Of a stretch of DNA of 64,000 nucleotides, positions 51,254-60,103 are shown in pieces; position 1 is the first letter of the stretch; each line of letters opens with the position of its first letter. A model generated the notes under the pieces. That model was not told the DNA's origin. It ran no database searches and saw only the letters and a list, made by a program, of their open reading frames with translations. The position numbers and the translations under genes were made by a program. This stretch comes from Rhodanobacter ginsengisoli. GTDB lineage: Bacteria > Pseudomonadota > Gammaproteobacteria > Xanthomonadales > Rhodanobacteraceae. The stretch covers positions 186,001 through 250,000 of the forward strand of contig NZ_JBHSNF010000002.1 of NCBI RefSeq assembly GCF_042657065.1. The letters are read 5' to 3'.

Positions 51254-51965
51254 TTCTGTCTCACCTTGATGGATGATTTTCCCGAGTAACGGCCTGTGGC
51301 ATCGCTCGAAGCACACCAGAGGCATGAGCAAATTATCGTCGTGGCCCATGCGGCCAACCATCGGAGGGGGGATGAAAATTGCCATAGGATTTGTCCTATG
51401 GCCGATGGGAGAAAATGATCGCCGCACGGCCCATGTCGGCAGCCGGAGTGCCCCGCCGCCCGCGCTCGACACGCCCAGGCCGCGCGAGGGATCAGGTCGC
51501 TCCATGGACCGGCCGGTGAAAAACGATTCGAGCCGGCGTCGTCCCCGCCGCGCAACGCTCCCGTCGCGCGGCACACCGTCGCATCGATGCCATCCGGACT
51601 CGGACACGTCCGGGGTCGGCGCTCCGTCGAAACCCGCCCGGAGCCGGTCCGGCCGCCCGTGAGCCGGCAATCCTGCCCATCTCGAGAGCTTCTGGTTGAT
51701 CTGCATCAACTGGCACCGCGGCGACCTGAGTAACCTGAGCGTCGACGCAGGGGCTGGCACATATCCTGGAGAGGGGAAATTTGTGCGTACAAAAGACAGG
51801 GCGTCATGCCGTCGATCTCCGCGCCCGCCCGCATTCACGGTCGCCCGTAGCGGGGATTCCGTCGCGGACCGCGGACAGGACGAACTGCCCGATCGTTCTG
51901 CAACCAAGACATCGCCACACGCCCCTTCTTCGCACCCGAGCCGGGCCGCGTTCGAGAATCCGAGC
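51254..51965. other. 712-bp divergent promoter region of the cytochrome operon and sensor gene
   Basis: No convincing gene. It holds a perfect palindrome (51381-51402) and, on the minus strand, a GATAAT hexamer near 51332-51337 with no good -35. An in-frame GTG at 51783 preceded by GGAGAGGGG could start the sensor kinase earlier, but the encoded 61 residues are Arg/Ser/Pro-rich and without structure. Confidence 0.6.
51381..51402. promoter_or_regulatory. Perfect 9-4-9 palindrome, candidate operator
   Basis: GCCATAGGA-TTTG-TCCTATGGC. It is 128 bp before the ATG of the class I cytochrome gene and 564 bp before the sensor ATG. Symmetry and place suggest the binding site of a dimeric regulator, possibly the LuxR-type regulator encoded nearby. 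Confidence 0.6.
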
Positions 51966-53996
51966 ATGCCCAGAAAATTCCGCCCGGCCCGATCGATCTA
52001 TCTGCTGGCTGCGCTCACGATCATCGCCCTGGCCATGCTGGTGACCTCGTTCCTGTTCAATCTGCGCGCTCGCGACCTGACCCGTGCGCATCAGGAAAGC
52101 AGCAGCCTCGCGCGGCTGCTCATGGAGCAGACCGAGCAGTCGTTCCACAACGCCGACCTCGCCCTTCGAGGCGTCCAGGATCGATTGCAGACGCCGTACG
52201 GAATCCAGCTCGGCCTGGACAGCCCGCTGGTTCGGCTGCTGCTCAGCACCCGGATCGCCGGATCGCCGCAACTGGCCGAGATATTCGTCGTCGATGCAAA
52301 CGGCCTCGTCACCAATTCATCCGCCCCCGGGACGGAGCCGCGCGGATCGGTGGCCGACAAGGACTACTTCAGGCTTCTTTCCGAGGGTCGGGAAACCGGG
52401 CTCTTCATCGGCCGCCCTGCGAAGACTCAGGCCGGCGGCCACTGGCAACTCCATCTCGCCCGCCGCATCGCCGATGCGGACGGCAGGTTTCGCGGCATCG
52501 TGGTCGCCGCCGTCGACCTCGATCACTTCGAACAATTCTATGGCTACATGGAGCAGGACTTCCTGCGACCGATCGGGCTCTACATGAACGATGGCACCCT
52601 GATTGCCAGCCTGCCCCATCGTGAAGGAGACATCGGCAAGCCGGCACCCGAACTGCGAGGTGTTCGCCTTGATTCGACGAACGAAGACCTGCGGCAAGTC
52701 AGCCACAGGAACGCCGATGACAGCCGACGGGTATTCGCCCTGGGTTACGTCAAGAATTTCCCGTTCCTGGTAAGCGTCACCAACAACGATGCCGAAACCT
52801 TGTCGGCCTGGCGAGAGGCCGCCGTCACGGTCGTGGTCGGCAGTGCGCTGGTGTCGTTCTTCATCCTCGTGGCGGCGGCCCTGCTGGCGATCGAACTGCG
52901 GCGCGAGGCGTCGCTCAACTCCGCCCTGCAGGAAGCGGACGATCGCTATCGCCTCACCATCGACTCGGTCATGGATGCGATCGTCTCTGTGGATCAGGCG
53001 CAGAACATCGTCATGTTCAACCTGGCTGCGGAACACATGTTCGGTGTGTCTGCCACCGACGTCATCGGCAAGCCACTGACCAGCCTGATGCCGTTGCCGC
53101 GACGCGGTGCCCACGCCGGACATGTGCAGTCGTTCATGAATTCGAGCGTGCCTTCGCGCGGCATGGGCATGCAGATGGAGATCCTCGGGCTTCGTGCCGA
53201 CGGTCGCGAGTTCCCGCTGGAATCGGCCATCTCGCAAACGGTGATCAACGGCAAGCCGCAGTTCACCGCCGTCCTGCGCGACGTCACCGAACGCCAGCGC
53301 AAGGATGCCGATCTTCGCAGGGTCAACTCCGAGCTGCGCCAGTTGTCGATATCGCTGCAATCCGTGCGCGAGGAAGAGCGCACGCGGATTTCCCGTGAGT
53401 TGCATGACGAACTGGGTCAGCAGCTGACCGGACTCAAGCTGGAATTGACCTGGCTCAGTGGACGTCTCCGGGAGGGCCGACAGCCGGACCCCGGCGTGCT
53501 GGACGGAATGCGCGAGATGCTGGACAGCACGATTGTCTCCGTTCGTCGCATCTCGACCGAACTGAGGCCACGCATCCTGGACGATCTCGACCTGGAAGAA
53601 GCCGTGTGCTGGCAGGTGGGGGAACTTACCAAACGAGGCAACCTCCAGGCCGTGTGCCACCTGCCGGCCGCCGGACTCGTCAGGGAAGACGCGCTGGCGA
53701 CGGCTCTCTTCAGGATCGTGCAGGAAGCATTGACGAATATCGCGCGTCACGCGAACGCGGATCAGCTGGAGGTCAGCTTCGTCCGGGACGGCGACGAACT
53801 GGTCCTGCGCGTGCGCGATTCGGGCAAGGGTTTCGTGCACGACGACAACGGCAGGGGCATCGGACTGGTCAGCATGCGCGAACGCGCCACGGCCGTCGAC
53901 GGCAAGTTCACGATCATGAGCAAACCCGGGCAAGGCACCACGATCGAAGTGCGGGTCCCCTTCAACGTTCCGATGCCGGTGGGAGATGAGACATGA
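51966..53996 (+). CDS. Sensor histidine kinase (Cache-PAS-HisKA_3, NarX/UhpB type)
   Basis: A 676-residue membrane kinase. Helix 1 is at about residues 9-30 (YLLAALTIIALAMLVTSFLF). An extracytoplasmic Cache-like sensor (about 35-285) follows with ADKDYFRLLSEGRETGLFIG, then helix 2 near 290-315 (VVVGSALVSFFILVAAALLA) and a PAS domain (about 325-440). HisKA_3 has phospho-acceptor His480 in ISRELHDELGQQLTGLKLE, and the ATPase domain has N-box QEALTNIARHANA and G-boxes DSGKGF and GRGIGLVSMRERA. The response regulator gene overlaps by 4 bp. Divergent position to the cytochrome operon suggests control of it. Confidence 0.9.
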   Translation: MPRKFRPARSIYLLAALTIIALAMLVTSFLFNLRARDLTRAHQESSSLARLLMEQTEQSFHNADLALRGVQDRLQTPYGIQLGLDSPLVRLLLSTRIAGSPQLAEIFVVDANGLVTNSSAPGTEPRGSVADKDYFRLLSEGRETGLFIGRPAKTQAGGHWQLHLARRIADADGRFRGIVVAAVDLDHFEQFYGYMEQDFLRPIGLYMNDGTLIASLPHREGDIGKPAPELRGVRLDSTNEDLRQVSHRNADDSRRVFALGYVKNFPFLVSVTNNDAETLSAWREAAVTVVVGSALVSFFILVAAALLAIELRREASLNSALQEADDRYRLTIDSVMDAIVSVDQAQNIVMFNLAAEHMFGVSATDVIGKPLTSLMPLPRRGAHAGHVQSFMNSSVPSRGMGMQMEILGLRADGREFPLESAISQTVINGKPQFTAVLRDVTERQRKDADLRRVNSELRQLSISLQSVREEERTRISRELHDELGQQLTGLKLELTWLSGRLREGRQPDPGVLDGMREMLDSTIVSVRRISTELRPRILDDLDLEEAVCWQVGELTKRGNLQAVCHLPAAGLVREDALATALFRIVQEALTNIARHANADQLEVSFVRDGDELVLRVRDSGKGFVHDDNGRGIGLVSMRERATAVDGKFTIMSKPGQGTTIEVRVPFNVPMPVGDET

Positions 53997-54673
53997 CCAA
54001 GGTGCAGGTACTCGTTGCCGATGACCATGGGGTGATCCGCAACGGTCTGAAGAAAATTCTCGACGACACGCCGGACCTGGAATTCGCCGGCGAAGCCTGC
54101 GATGGCTGGATATTGCTCGAGAAGGTTCGCGATCGCCACTGGGACATGCTCATCCTCGACCTGTCGATGCCCGGACGCAACGGGCTGGAACTGATCAAAC
54201 TGGTCAAGGAGGCGCAACCGCAAATGCCGATACTCATCTTCAGCATGCACCAGGAAGAACAGTACGCAGTGCGCGCGTTGCGAGCGGGTGCCTCCGGCTA
54301 CCTCACCAAGGAATTCGATGGCGACCTCCTGCTGTCGGCCATACGCAAGGTGGCCTCGGGCGGCGTCTATGTCAGCAGCAAGGTCGCCGAACTGCTCGCC
54401 AGCGACATTTCCAGACCGCAGAACGCCCCGCCGCATACGCTGCTGTCCAATCGCGAATTCGAGGTCTTCAGCCGGCTCGCCCGTGGCATCAGCCTGACCG
54501 CGATCGCCCAGGAATTCTCGTTGAGCATCAAGACCGTCAGCACGCACAAGTCGCACCTGTTCGACAAAATGGGGATGACCAACCAGGCCGACCTGGTGCG
54601 CTACGCCCTCAACCATGAGTTGCTGGACGAGGAGCCGGACAACCTCCGGATGCAGCATTCCTCGACGATCTAG
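53993..54673 (+). CDS. LuxR/NarL-family response regulator
   Basis: A 226-residue regulator. The receiver domain has acidic pocket ADDH, phospho-acceptor Asp56 in LILDLSMPG, and Lys in GYLTKEF. The C-terminal HTH is LSNREFEVFSRLARGISLTA followed by SIKTVSTHKSHLFDKMG. It is the cognate partner of the overlapping kinase gene and may bind the palindrome at 51381-51402 (inference). Confidence 0.93.
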   Translation: MTKVQVLVADDHGVIRNGLKKILDDTPDLEFAGEACDGWILLEKVRDRHWDMLILDLSMPGRNGLELIKLVKEAQPQMPILIFSMHQEEQYAVRALRAGASGYLTKEFDGDLLLSAIRKVASGGVYVSSKVAELLASDISRPQNAPPHTLLSNREFEVFSRLARGISLTAIAQEFSLSIKTVSTHKSHLFDKMGMTNQADLVRYALNHELLDEEPDNLRMQHSSTI

Positions 54674-54682
54674 CGGCCTGCC

Positions 54683-56620
54683 CTACAGCTCGCGCACCAC
54701 GCGGAAACCGACCCGACCGCTGCGCACGTCACTGATGGCGCCTTGCCGGTAGGCCGAGCTCACCTGGTCCGGCGAGCTGCCCCAGGAACCGCCACGCAGG
54801 ACGTGGGCGCGACAGCCCGGGTTGAGCCAGGCGCTGCCATCGTTCGGTGCACGGATGTAGTTGTCGTGCCAGCAGTCGGCGACCCACTCGGAGACATTGC
54901 CGTTGATGTCGTACAGGCCAAACGGATTGGCCGCAAAACTCATCACCGGAGCCGGCCCCCAGTAGCCATCGTGGTAGCCGCGGAACGAATTGCTCCAATG
55001 TCGCCCGCTGCGCGAGCGATCGCCTGAGCCGGTGAGGTTTTCCACCTTGCGCGTGGGGACCCCGTCACCCCACCAGTAGCGGCTGGTGGTGCCCCCGCGC
55101 AGCGCGTACTCGAATTCGGCCTCGCTCGGCAACCGGTAGGTCTTGCCGGTGCGCTGGCTCAGCCATGCGGCATACGCGGCGGCGTCGTTCCAGGAAATGT
55201 TCACCACCGGCAGGTTGTCGTCGGCGTGGTGACCGGCATAGTCGTCTTCCCAGGTCGCGTCCGTATCGTCATGCATCGCACCGCCGCGTTCGTCGTAGAC
55301 GCTGGCGCCACCGAGCTTGACCGAATCGGGCACGTAGTTGCTGGCACGCACGAACTCGCGGAACTGGCCCACCGTGATCTCGGTCCGTGCCATCGCGAAG
55401 CCCTTGTCCAGGGTGACGGCATGCTGCGGCATCTCGGCATCGATGTGATCGGGGTCGTCGGCGGTGGTGCCCATCAGGAAATTGCCGGTGGGGATCACCA
55501 CCATCGCCGGGGTCTTGCCCGGCAAATCCACGTAGCGATCGGTGAACACCTGGCCGGGCTTGTAACTCGCGTACAGGCGCGCGTTGGTCAGCTGCTCGTC
55601 GAATTCCGCCAGCGCCGCCAGGGCGGGATCGATCGTGCGGGCCTGCCCGGCCAGCTTCCGGGCGAGCGCGAGATTGCCGGCATCCAGCGCCGAGTGCGCC
55701 TGCGCCAGCAGGCCGTTCGCGCGCTGCTGGCGCATGTCATCGACACGCTGGTGCACGTCATGCATCTGCTGCGAGCCAGGGCGGATCGCCTGGGCGATCG
55801 CCAGCTCCCGGTCCGCACCGGCAAAGTCGTTCTGTGCCACGGCGGCGAGGGCGCGATCAAGCACGGCCCGCTGAACCTGGAAAATACCCTGCTCGGCCAC
55901 CGCATTCTGCGGATCGAGCTGCTGCACCTCGCGATACAGGTCCAGCGCACTGCCACCTGGCGGCTGGTCCGCCTTGCCCTGCTGCAGCAGCGCGGCGGCC
56001 TGTGCCAGCATCGGCCGCACCCTGGCCAGGGTCTTCAGATTCTGTTCCAGCTGCGCCACTTCCTTGCCGGCATTCGGCAGCGTGCGCAGTGCATCGAGCA
56101 GGTCGGTGGCCGCGTCGACATCACCGACCGCGATATCCTGGTCGATCTCCGCGACCAGCCGGGCACGTACGTCGAACAAGCCCTGCAGGGCGCGGCGACT
56201 GTCCGGCTGCTCCTTCAGTGCCTGCATGAAAAGCGCCGCCGCGCTGTTTTCGTCGCCCACCAGCTTGCCGGCACGCAGCGCCTTCACCGCGCGTGCCAGC
56301 ATGGCCTGCACTGCCGGCGTATCCACGGTCTTCTGTTCAGGCAGGTTCGCGTGCAGGTTGCCGCGCGCCACGATCACCGCGGTCGGCGCCAGGGTGAGCG
56401 GAGGCCCGGCATTGAGTTCATTGATCGCCGATGCGCGTTCCGGCTGCAACCCGCTGGCCGGCATCACGGTACCCAGCGTCATCGAACGACGGGGTAGCCG
56501 GGTCGTATCGACATGAAACACCCGCGGAAAAAAGTGATACGTCAGTGACAGCCCCAGCACGATCACCCCCAGCGCCCCGCCAAGAGCGCGCTGACGGCGC
56601 AGGGTTGCGTTGCTTGGCAT
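54683..56620 (-). CDS. Membrane-anchored FGE/SUMF1-like protein without catalytic cysteines
   Basis: A 645-residue protein. An N-terminal helix (ALGGALGVIVLGLSLTYHFF) is followed by an Ala/Gln-rich helical region with TPR-like repeats (about 90-365) and a C-terminal formylglycine-generating-enzyme-like domain (about 370-645) with VVIPTGNFLMGTTADDPDH, NISWNDAAAYAAWLSQRTGK, YRLPSEAEFEYALRGG, GLYDINGNVSEWVADCW and VLRGGSWGSS. At the place where active FGE has its two cysteines the sequence is LRGGSWGSSPDQVSSAYRQ, with no Cys, so copper-dependent oxidation is not expected; a binding or scaffold role is likelier. Divergent from rnd. Confidence 0.85.
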   Translation of the reverse strand: MPSNATLRRQRALGGALGVIVLGLSLTYHFFPRVFHVDTTRLPRRSMTLGTVMPASGLQPERASAINELNAGPPLTLAPTAVIVARGNLHANLPEQKTVDTPAVQAMLARAVKALRAGKLVGDENSAAALFMQALKEQPDSRRALQGLFDVRARLVAEIDQDIAVGDVDAATDLLDALRTLPNAGKEVAQLEQNLKTLARVRPMLAQAAALLQQGKADQPPGGSALDLYREVQQLDPQNAVAEQGIFQVQRAVLDRALAAVAQNDFAGADRELAIAQAIRPGSQQMHDVHQRVDDMRQQRANGLLAQAHSALDAGNLALARKLAGQARTIDPALAALAEFDEQLTNARLYASYKPGQVFTDRYVDLPGKTPAMVVIPTGNFLMGTTADDPDHIDAEMPQHAVTLDKGFAMARTEITVGQFREFVRASNYVPDSVKLGGASVYDERGGAMHDDTDATWEDDYAGHHADDNLPVVNISWNDAAAYAAWLSQRTGKTYRLPSEAEFEYALRGGTTSRYWWGDGVPTRKVENLTGSGDRSRSGRHWSNSFRGYHDGYWGPAPVMSFAANPFGLYDINGNVSEWVADCWHDNYIRAPNDGSAWLNPGCRAHVLRGGSWGSSPDQVSSAYRQGAISDVRSGRVGFRVVREL

Positions 56621-56719
56621 AGATGGGCGTCCTTGGTGCGGCCTGTTATCGTGCGCTGCTCACCATAGGCACAAACCGCCCACAGGGCAATCCACCCCGG
56701 CACCTTCAAAGGAAACCCC

Positions 56720-57835
56720 ATGTCATTGCCCGAAACGACTGCAGCCGACTGGATCGATCATCCCGATGCGCTGCAGGCATGGCTGGCCGGGATACCGGCC
56801 GACGCGGCAGTGGGACTGGATACAGAGTTCATGCGTCGCAACACGTTCTACCCGCAACTGGCATTGTTGCAGCTGGGCTGGGACGGTCGTCACGCACTGA
56901 TCGATCCGCTCGCGTTCGGCATCGGCGATGCGCTGCAGCCGCTGCTGGGCAACGGCCCTGCGATCACCGTGATGCACAGCGCCAGCGAGGATCTGGAAAC
57001 CCTCGCCCCGCTGCTGCCGGAAGGTCCGCACATCCTGTTCGATACCCAGATCGCAGCCGCCTTTGCCGGCATGGGACTGGGCATGAGCTATCGCGCGCTT
57101 GTCGCCGAACTGACCGGGGTGGAGCTGGACAAGGGCGAAACCCGTTCGGACTGGCTGCAGCGCCCGCTCACCACCGCGCAATGCAGCTACGCCGCACTGG
57201 ACGTGGTGTATCTGAAAACCATCCACGAGCAACTCGTCCGGCGGCTGCAGCAGCGGGATCGCAGCGACTGGCACGCCGAGGACTGCGCCCGGCTCAAGCG
57301 CCGCGCCAGTCGCCGCGACGGCGAGCCGCAACCGCAACGCGCGATGCGTGGCGCCGCCGACTGGCACGCATCGCAGCAGGCCCTGCTGCGCCGCCTGCTG
57401 CTGTGGCGCGACCGCAGTGCGCGCCGGCTCGACGTGCCGCGTCCCTGGCTGCTCGACGACACCCTGGCGATGAGCCTGGCGCAACAACCGCCGACCACGC
57501 TGAGCCATCTGGAACAGCGCAGTCGCGGCCAGCGTGCGTTGCGCTCGGCCCAACGCAACGAGCTGTTCGAGTTGCTTGCCACGGCGGTCAGTGCCGAGGA
57601 AATCGCGGCCACGGCGCATATTCCCGCCCACCCGCAGGGCGAAGCGAAGAAGGCGCTCGGCGCGATGAAACAGGTGGTCGATGCCCTGGCCGTCGAGCTT
57701 GACCTGCCACCGGGCCTGCTGTGCCCGCGCAAGGCGCTGGAGGAGTACGTCGTCACCGCCGAATGGCCGGATCTGCTGGAAGGTTGGCGCCACGAGGTGC
57801 TGCATGAACGCCTCACCGCCCTGCTCCCTGGTTGA
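56720..57835 (+). CDS. rnd: Ribonuclease D
   Basis: A 371-residue 3'-5' exoribonuclease acting on tRNA precursors. DEDD exonuclease motifs: VGLDTEFMRRNTF (Exo I), MHSASEDLETL (Exo II) and QCSYAALDVVYL (Exo III with Tyr). An HRDC domain follows (about residues 205-290). Shorter C-terminal region than some. A tRNA gene lies directly downstream but is transcribed from its own promoter. Confidence 0.94.
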   Translation: MSLPETTAADWIDHPDALQAWLAGIPADAAVGLDTEFMRRNTFYPQLALLQLGWDGRHALIDPLAFGIGDALQPLLGNGPAITVMHSASEDLETLAPLLPEGPHILFDTQIAAAFAGMGLGMSYRALVAELTGVELDKGETRSDWLQRPLTTAQCSYAALDVVYLKTIHEQLVRRLQQRDRSDWHAEDCARLKRRASRRDGEPQPQRAMRGAADWHASQQALLRRLLLWRDRSARRLDVPRPWLLDDTLAMSLAQQPPTTLSHLEQRSRGQRALRSAQRNELFELLATAVSAEEIAATAHIPAHPQGEAKKALGAMKQVVDALAVELDLPPGLLCPRKALEEYVVTAEWPDLLEGWRHEVLHERLTALLPG

Positions 57836-57851
57836 TTCGTCGCAATGGCGC

Positions 57852-57881
57852 TTGGCGAATCACCCCGCGCGCTGCTAACAT
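57852..57881 (+). promoter_or_regulatory. Promoter of tRNA-Ala
   Basis: -35 TTGGCG at 57852-57857, an 18-bp spacer, and -10 TAACAT at 57876-57881, placing the start about 6-8 bases before the tRNA. Confidence 0.55.
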
Positions 57882-57894
57882 CCGCAGCTTCCGT

Positions 57895-57970
57895 GGGGCG
57901 GTAGCTCAGCTGGGAGAGCGCCACGTTCGCATCGTGGAGGTCGTGGGTTCGATCCCCATCCGCTCCACCA
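57895..57970 (+). tRNA. tRNA-Ala (anticodon CGC)
   Basis: A 76-nt tRNA. Acceptor GGGGCGG pairs with CCGCTCC and CCA is encoded. The anticodon arm is CCACG-TTCGCAT-CGTGG, so the anticodon is CGC (reads GCG). The T loop has GGTTCGATCC. Its 3' end is the insertion point of the element that follows. Confidence 0.96.
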
Positions 57971-57973
57971 CGG
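57957..57973 (+). other. Left attachment site (attL) at the tRNA-Ala 3' end
   Basis: CATCCGCTCCACCACGG spans the last 14 bases of the tRNA and 3 bases beyond. An imperfect copy with one base deleted occurs at 63771-63786. An integrase gene starts 159 bp downstream, the usual arrangement for tRNA-targeting elements. Confidence 0.6.
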
Positions 57974-58004
57974 AATGATTCATCAGTGTCACGCAATACC
58001 CCGG

Positions 58005-58031
58005 AAACCGCGCTACGGCGCGGTTTTTCTT
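58005..58031 (+). terminator. Intrinsic terminator after tRNA-Ala
   Basis: A 9-bp perfect stem AAACCGCGC / GCGCGGTTT, loop TACG, then TTCTTT. It ends the tRNA transcript before the integrase gene. Confidence 0.88.
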
Positions 58032-58081
58032 TGCCTGACGTACCGGAAGGCTCTCCCGGCTTCCCTTGTTGTCACCCAAGT

Positions 58082-58131
58082 TTGGGGGTAGCTTTGGGGG
58101 GCGCCAGCTTGGCGCGCTGGGTGTTACCCCC
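58082..58131 (+). repeat. Putative integrase arm-type sites, left end
   Basis: TTGGGGGTAGCTTTGGGGG at 58082-58100, and an inverted GTTACCCCC at 58123-58131 just before the integrase ATG. The first is 18/19 identical to 63687-63705 near the other end of the element. Confidence 0.6.
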
Positions 58132-59361
58132 ATGCCGAAGCGTGTTGACCCGCTCTCCCCGTCCGCCGTCGCCAACGCCAAGCCGCAAGCCAAGCCGTAC
58201 AAGCTGGCCGATGGTGGCGGCCTGTTTCTGCTGGTGCAGCCGAACGGCGCAAAGTGGTGGCGCTGGAAATATCGGCGCCCCGACACGCGCAAGGAAAACG
58301 CGCTATCGCTGGGCACCTACCCCGACGTGAGCCTGCGCAAGGCGCGCGACCGCCGCGACGAAGCCCGCAAGCTGCTGGCAGACGGTATCGACCCCGGCGA
58401 CCAGCGCAAGGCCACCCATGCCGCCAACGTCGATACGTTCGAGGCCGTGGCGCGCGAATGGTTTGCAAGGCATGCGCCCAAGTGGGCATCCAGCCATGCC
58501 GACAAGGTTATCCGCCGGCTTGAGCGCGACGTGTTCCCATGGATCGGCAGCAAGAACATCGCCGCGCTTGAGGCACCGGACGTGCTGGCCGTGCTGCGCC
58601 GCGTCGAGTCGCGCAACGCCGTGGAAACCGCTCACCGCGTGCACCAGAATTGCGGCCAGGTGTTCCGCTACGCCGTTGCCACCGGCCGCGCCAAAGGCGA
58701 CGTGACACGCGACCTGCGCGGCGCGTTGACCCCGTGGAAGCCGCAGCACTACGCCAGCATCACCGAACCGGAAAAAGTAGGCGAGCTGCTGCGGGCGATC
58801 GACGCCTTCACCGGCTCCTACGTGCTGGCCGCGATCCTGAAACTGTCGCCGCTGGTATTCACCCGACCGGGCGAACTGCGTGAGGCGGCATGGGCGGAAA
58901 TCGACCTTGATGCCGGCGAGTGGAACATTCCCGCCGAGCGGATGAAGCTGCGCCTGCCGCTCCTTGTCCCGCTGGCGCCGCAAGCCGTGGCGATCCTGCG
59001 CGATCTGTACCCGCTGACCGGCGCCGGACGCTATGTGTTCCCCGGCGCACGCACCAACAAGCGCCCGCTAAGCAATATGGCCGTGAATGCAGCGCTGCGC
59101 CGCATGGGTTACGGTAAAGACATCATGACCGCCCACGGCTTCCGCGCCATCGCCCGCACCATCCTTGATGAAGTGCTGGGCTTTCGCGTGGACATCATCG
59201 AGCACCAGCTTGCGCACGCCGTGAAGGATGCCAACGGACGCGCCTACAACCGCACCTCGTTCCTGCCCCAGCGCCGCAAGATGATGGATGCTTGGGCCGA
59301 GTATCTGGACGGCTTGCGCGTGGCTCCCGGCAAGGTGGTGGCGATCAAGCGCAGGGCGTAG
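58132..59361 (+). CDS. Tyrosine-type site-specific integrase (P4/DUF4102 family)
   Basis: A 409-residue recombinase. It has an N-terminal DUF4102 arm-binding domain (KLADGGGLFLLVQPNGAKWW), a central SAM-like core-binding domain (about 105-205), and a catalytic domain with Arg in FTRPGELREAAW, HGFRAIART (HxxR), HQLAHAV and nucleophile Tyr in GRAYNRTSF followed by RRKMMDAWAEYLD. All catalytic residues are present, so it should be active. Start MPKRVDPLSPSAVANAK at 58132 lies right after an arm-type motif. It integrates at tRNA-Ala(CGC) by position. Confidence 0.95.
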   Translation: MPKRVDPLSPSAVANAKPQAKPYKLADGGGLFLLVQPNGAKWWRWKYRRPDTRKENALSLGTYPDVSLRKARDRRDEARKLLADGIDPGDQRKATHAANVDTFEAVAREWFARHAPKWASSHADKVIRRLERDVFPWIGSKNIAALEAPDVLAVLRRVESRNAVETAHRVHQNCGQVFRYAVATGRAKGDVTRDLRGALTPWKPQHYASITEPEKVGELLRAIDAFTGSYVLAAILKLSPLVFTRPGELREAAWAEIDLDAGEWNIPAERMKLRLPLLVPLAPQAVAILRDLYPLTGAGRYVFPGARTNKRPLSNMAVNAALRRMGYGKDIMTAHGFRAIARTILDEVLGFRVDIIEHQLAHAVKDANGRAYNRTSFLPQRRKMMDAWAEYLDGLRVAPGKVVAIKRRA

Positions 59362-59451
59362 TCGAATCGCTACGGCCGGCACGGCAAGTCGAACGCGGGA
59401 CACCTTCACCGGCTCCAGTGGCGACCCGTTGAAGGGCAAGGAGGTGTGAGG

Positions 59452-60000
59452 ATGGCGAATGTATACGGCGGGCTGAAACGTCTCCTCGGAGAGCGAGGAA
59501 AAGAAGTACGCTTTAGATACAACCCTTGTTCCGCATCTGAAGACCAAGGCGCCGAAGTCAAAGCAAACCAGGAGAGATATTTTGGTCGACTAGCTCGGCA
59601 GCGGCAAAGGGTCTATGAATGGGCACAACGAGCAGACCAAGAACATCTTGCGCGGCGATTTGCGGAACAATGGTATTTGCAAAAGCGCTTAGAGTATGAA
59701 GCTGTCAATTCAAATACCTTAATTGAACTGTTGTCTGAGTTCCTTCGACGCATGATCGCCAAAAAATCTCGCGGAGCCACGAAGAAGCTGGCCAGCGATG
59801 TTAAGCAAGCCGCAAAGGCCGAAGCGCTCAAGCTATGGCAAACGCGCCGCGCCGGACAGCATAAGCAGCTGCGTACAAACGAACAATTTGCCACTGAGAC
59901 CATGCGACGCTGGCCAGTACTGACTAGCTCCAAAGTCATCTGCGGCTGGTGCACCGCTTGGGAAAAGGAGGCAAGGACAAAGGAAACCCCAGCCAACTAG
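59452..60000 (+). CDS. Basic helical protein of the element, unknown function
   Basis: A 182-residue Lys/Arg-rich, mostly helical protein with a near-perfect ribosome site (AAGGAGGT, 6 bases before the ATG). The middle (about 40-130) looks coiled and very basic. The C-terminus has RRWPVLTSSKVICGWCTAWE, a form I associate with small genes of integrase-linked islands. It is clearly AT-richer than the chromosome. Nucleic-acid binding is likely from charge only; no function is assigned. Confidence 0.7.
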   Translation: MANVYGGLKRLLGERGKEVRFRYNPCSASEDQGAEVKANQERYFGRLARQRQRVYEWAQRADQEHLARRFAEQWYLQKRLEYEAVNSNTLIELLSEFLRRMIAKKSRGATKKLASDVKQAAKAEALKLWQTRRAGQHKQLRTNEQFATETMRRWPVLTSSKVICGWCTAWEKEARTKETPAN

Positions 60001-60103
60001 CACACTGGCCATTGTGCTAGTTGACGGGCAGCGGCAGCGCACCATGCAGCGAAGATCCCCAGCACGCCCCGCAACATCCGGGGGCATCACTGAGGATGCT
60101 GCA

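Noticed and set aside
51755..51770. Possible sigma-54 promoter (TGGCAC ... CTGGA) before the sensor kinase
   Set aside because: The -24 half fits but the -12 half lacks the GC dinucleotide, and the regulator is not an AAA+ activator.
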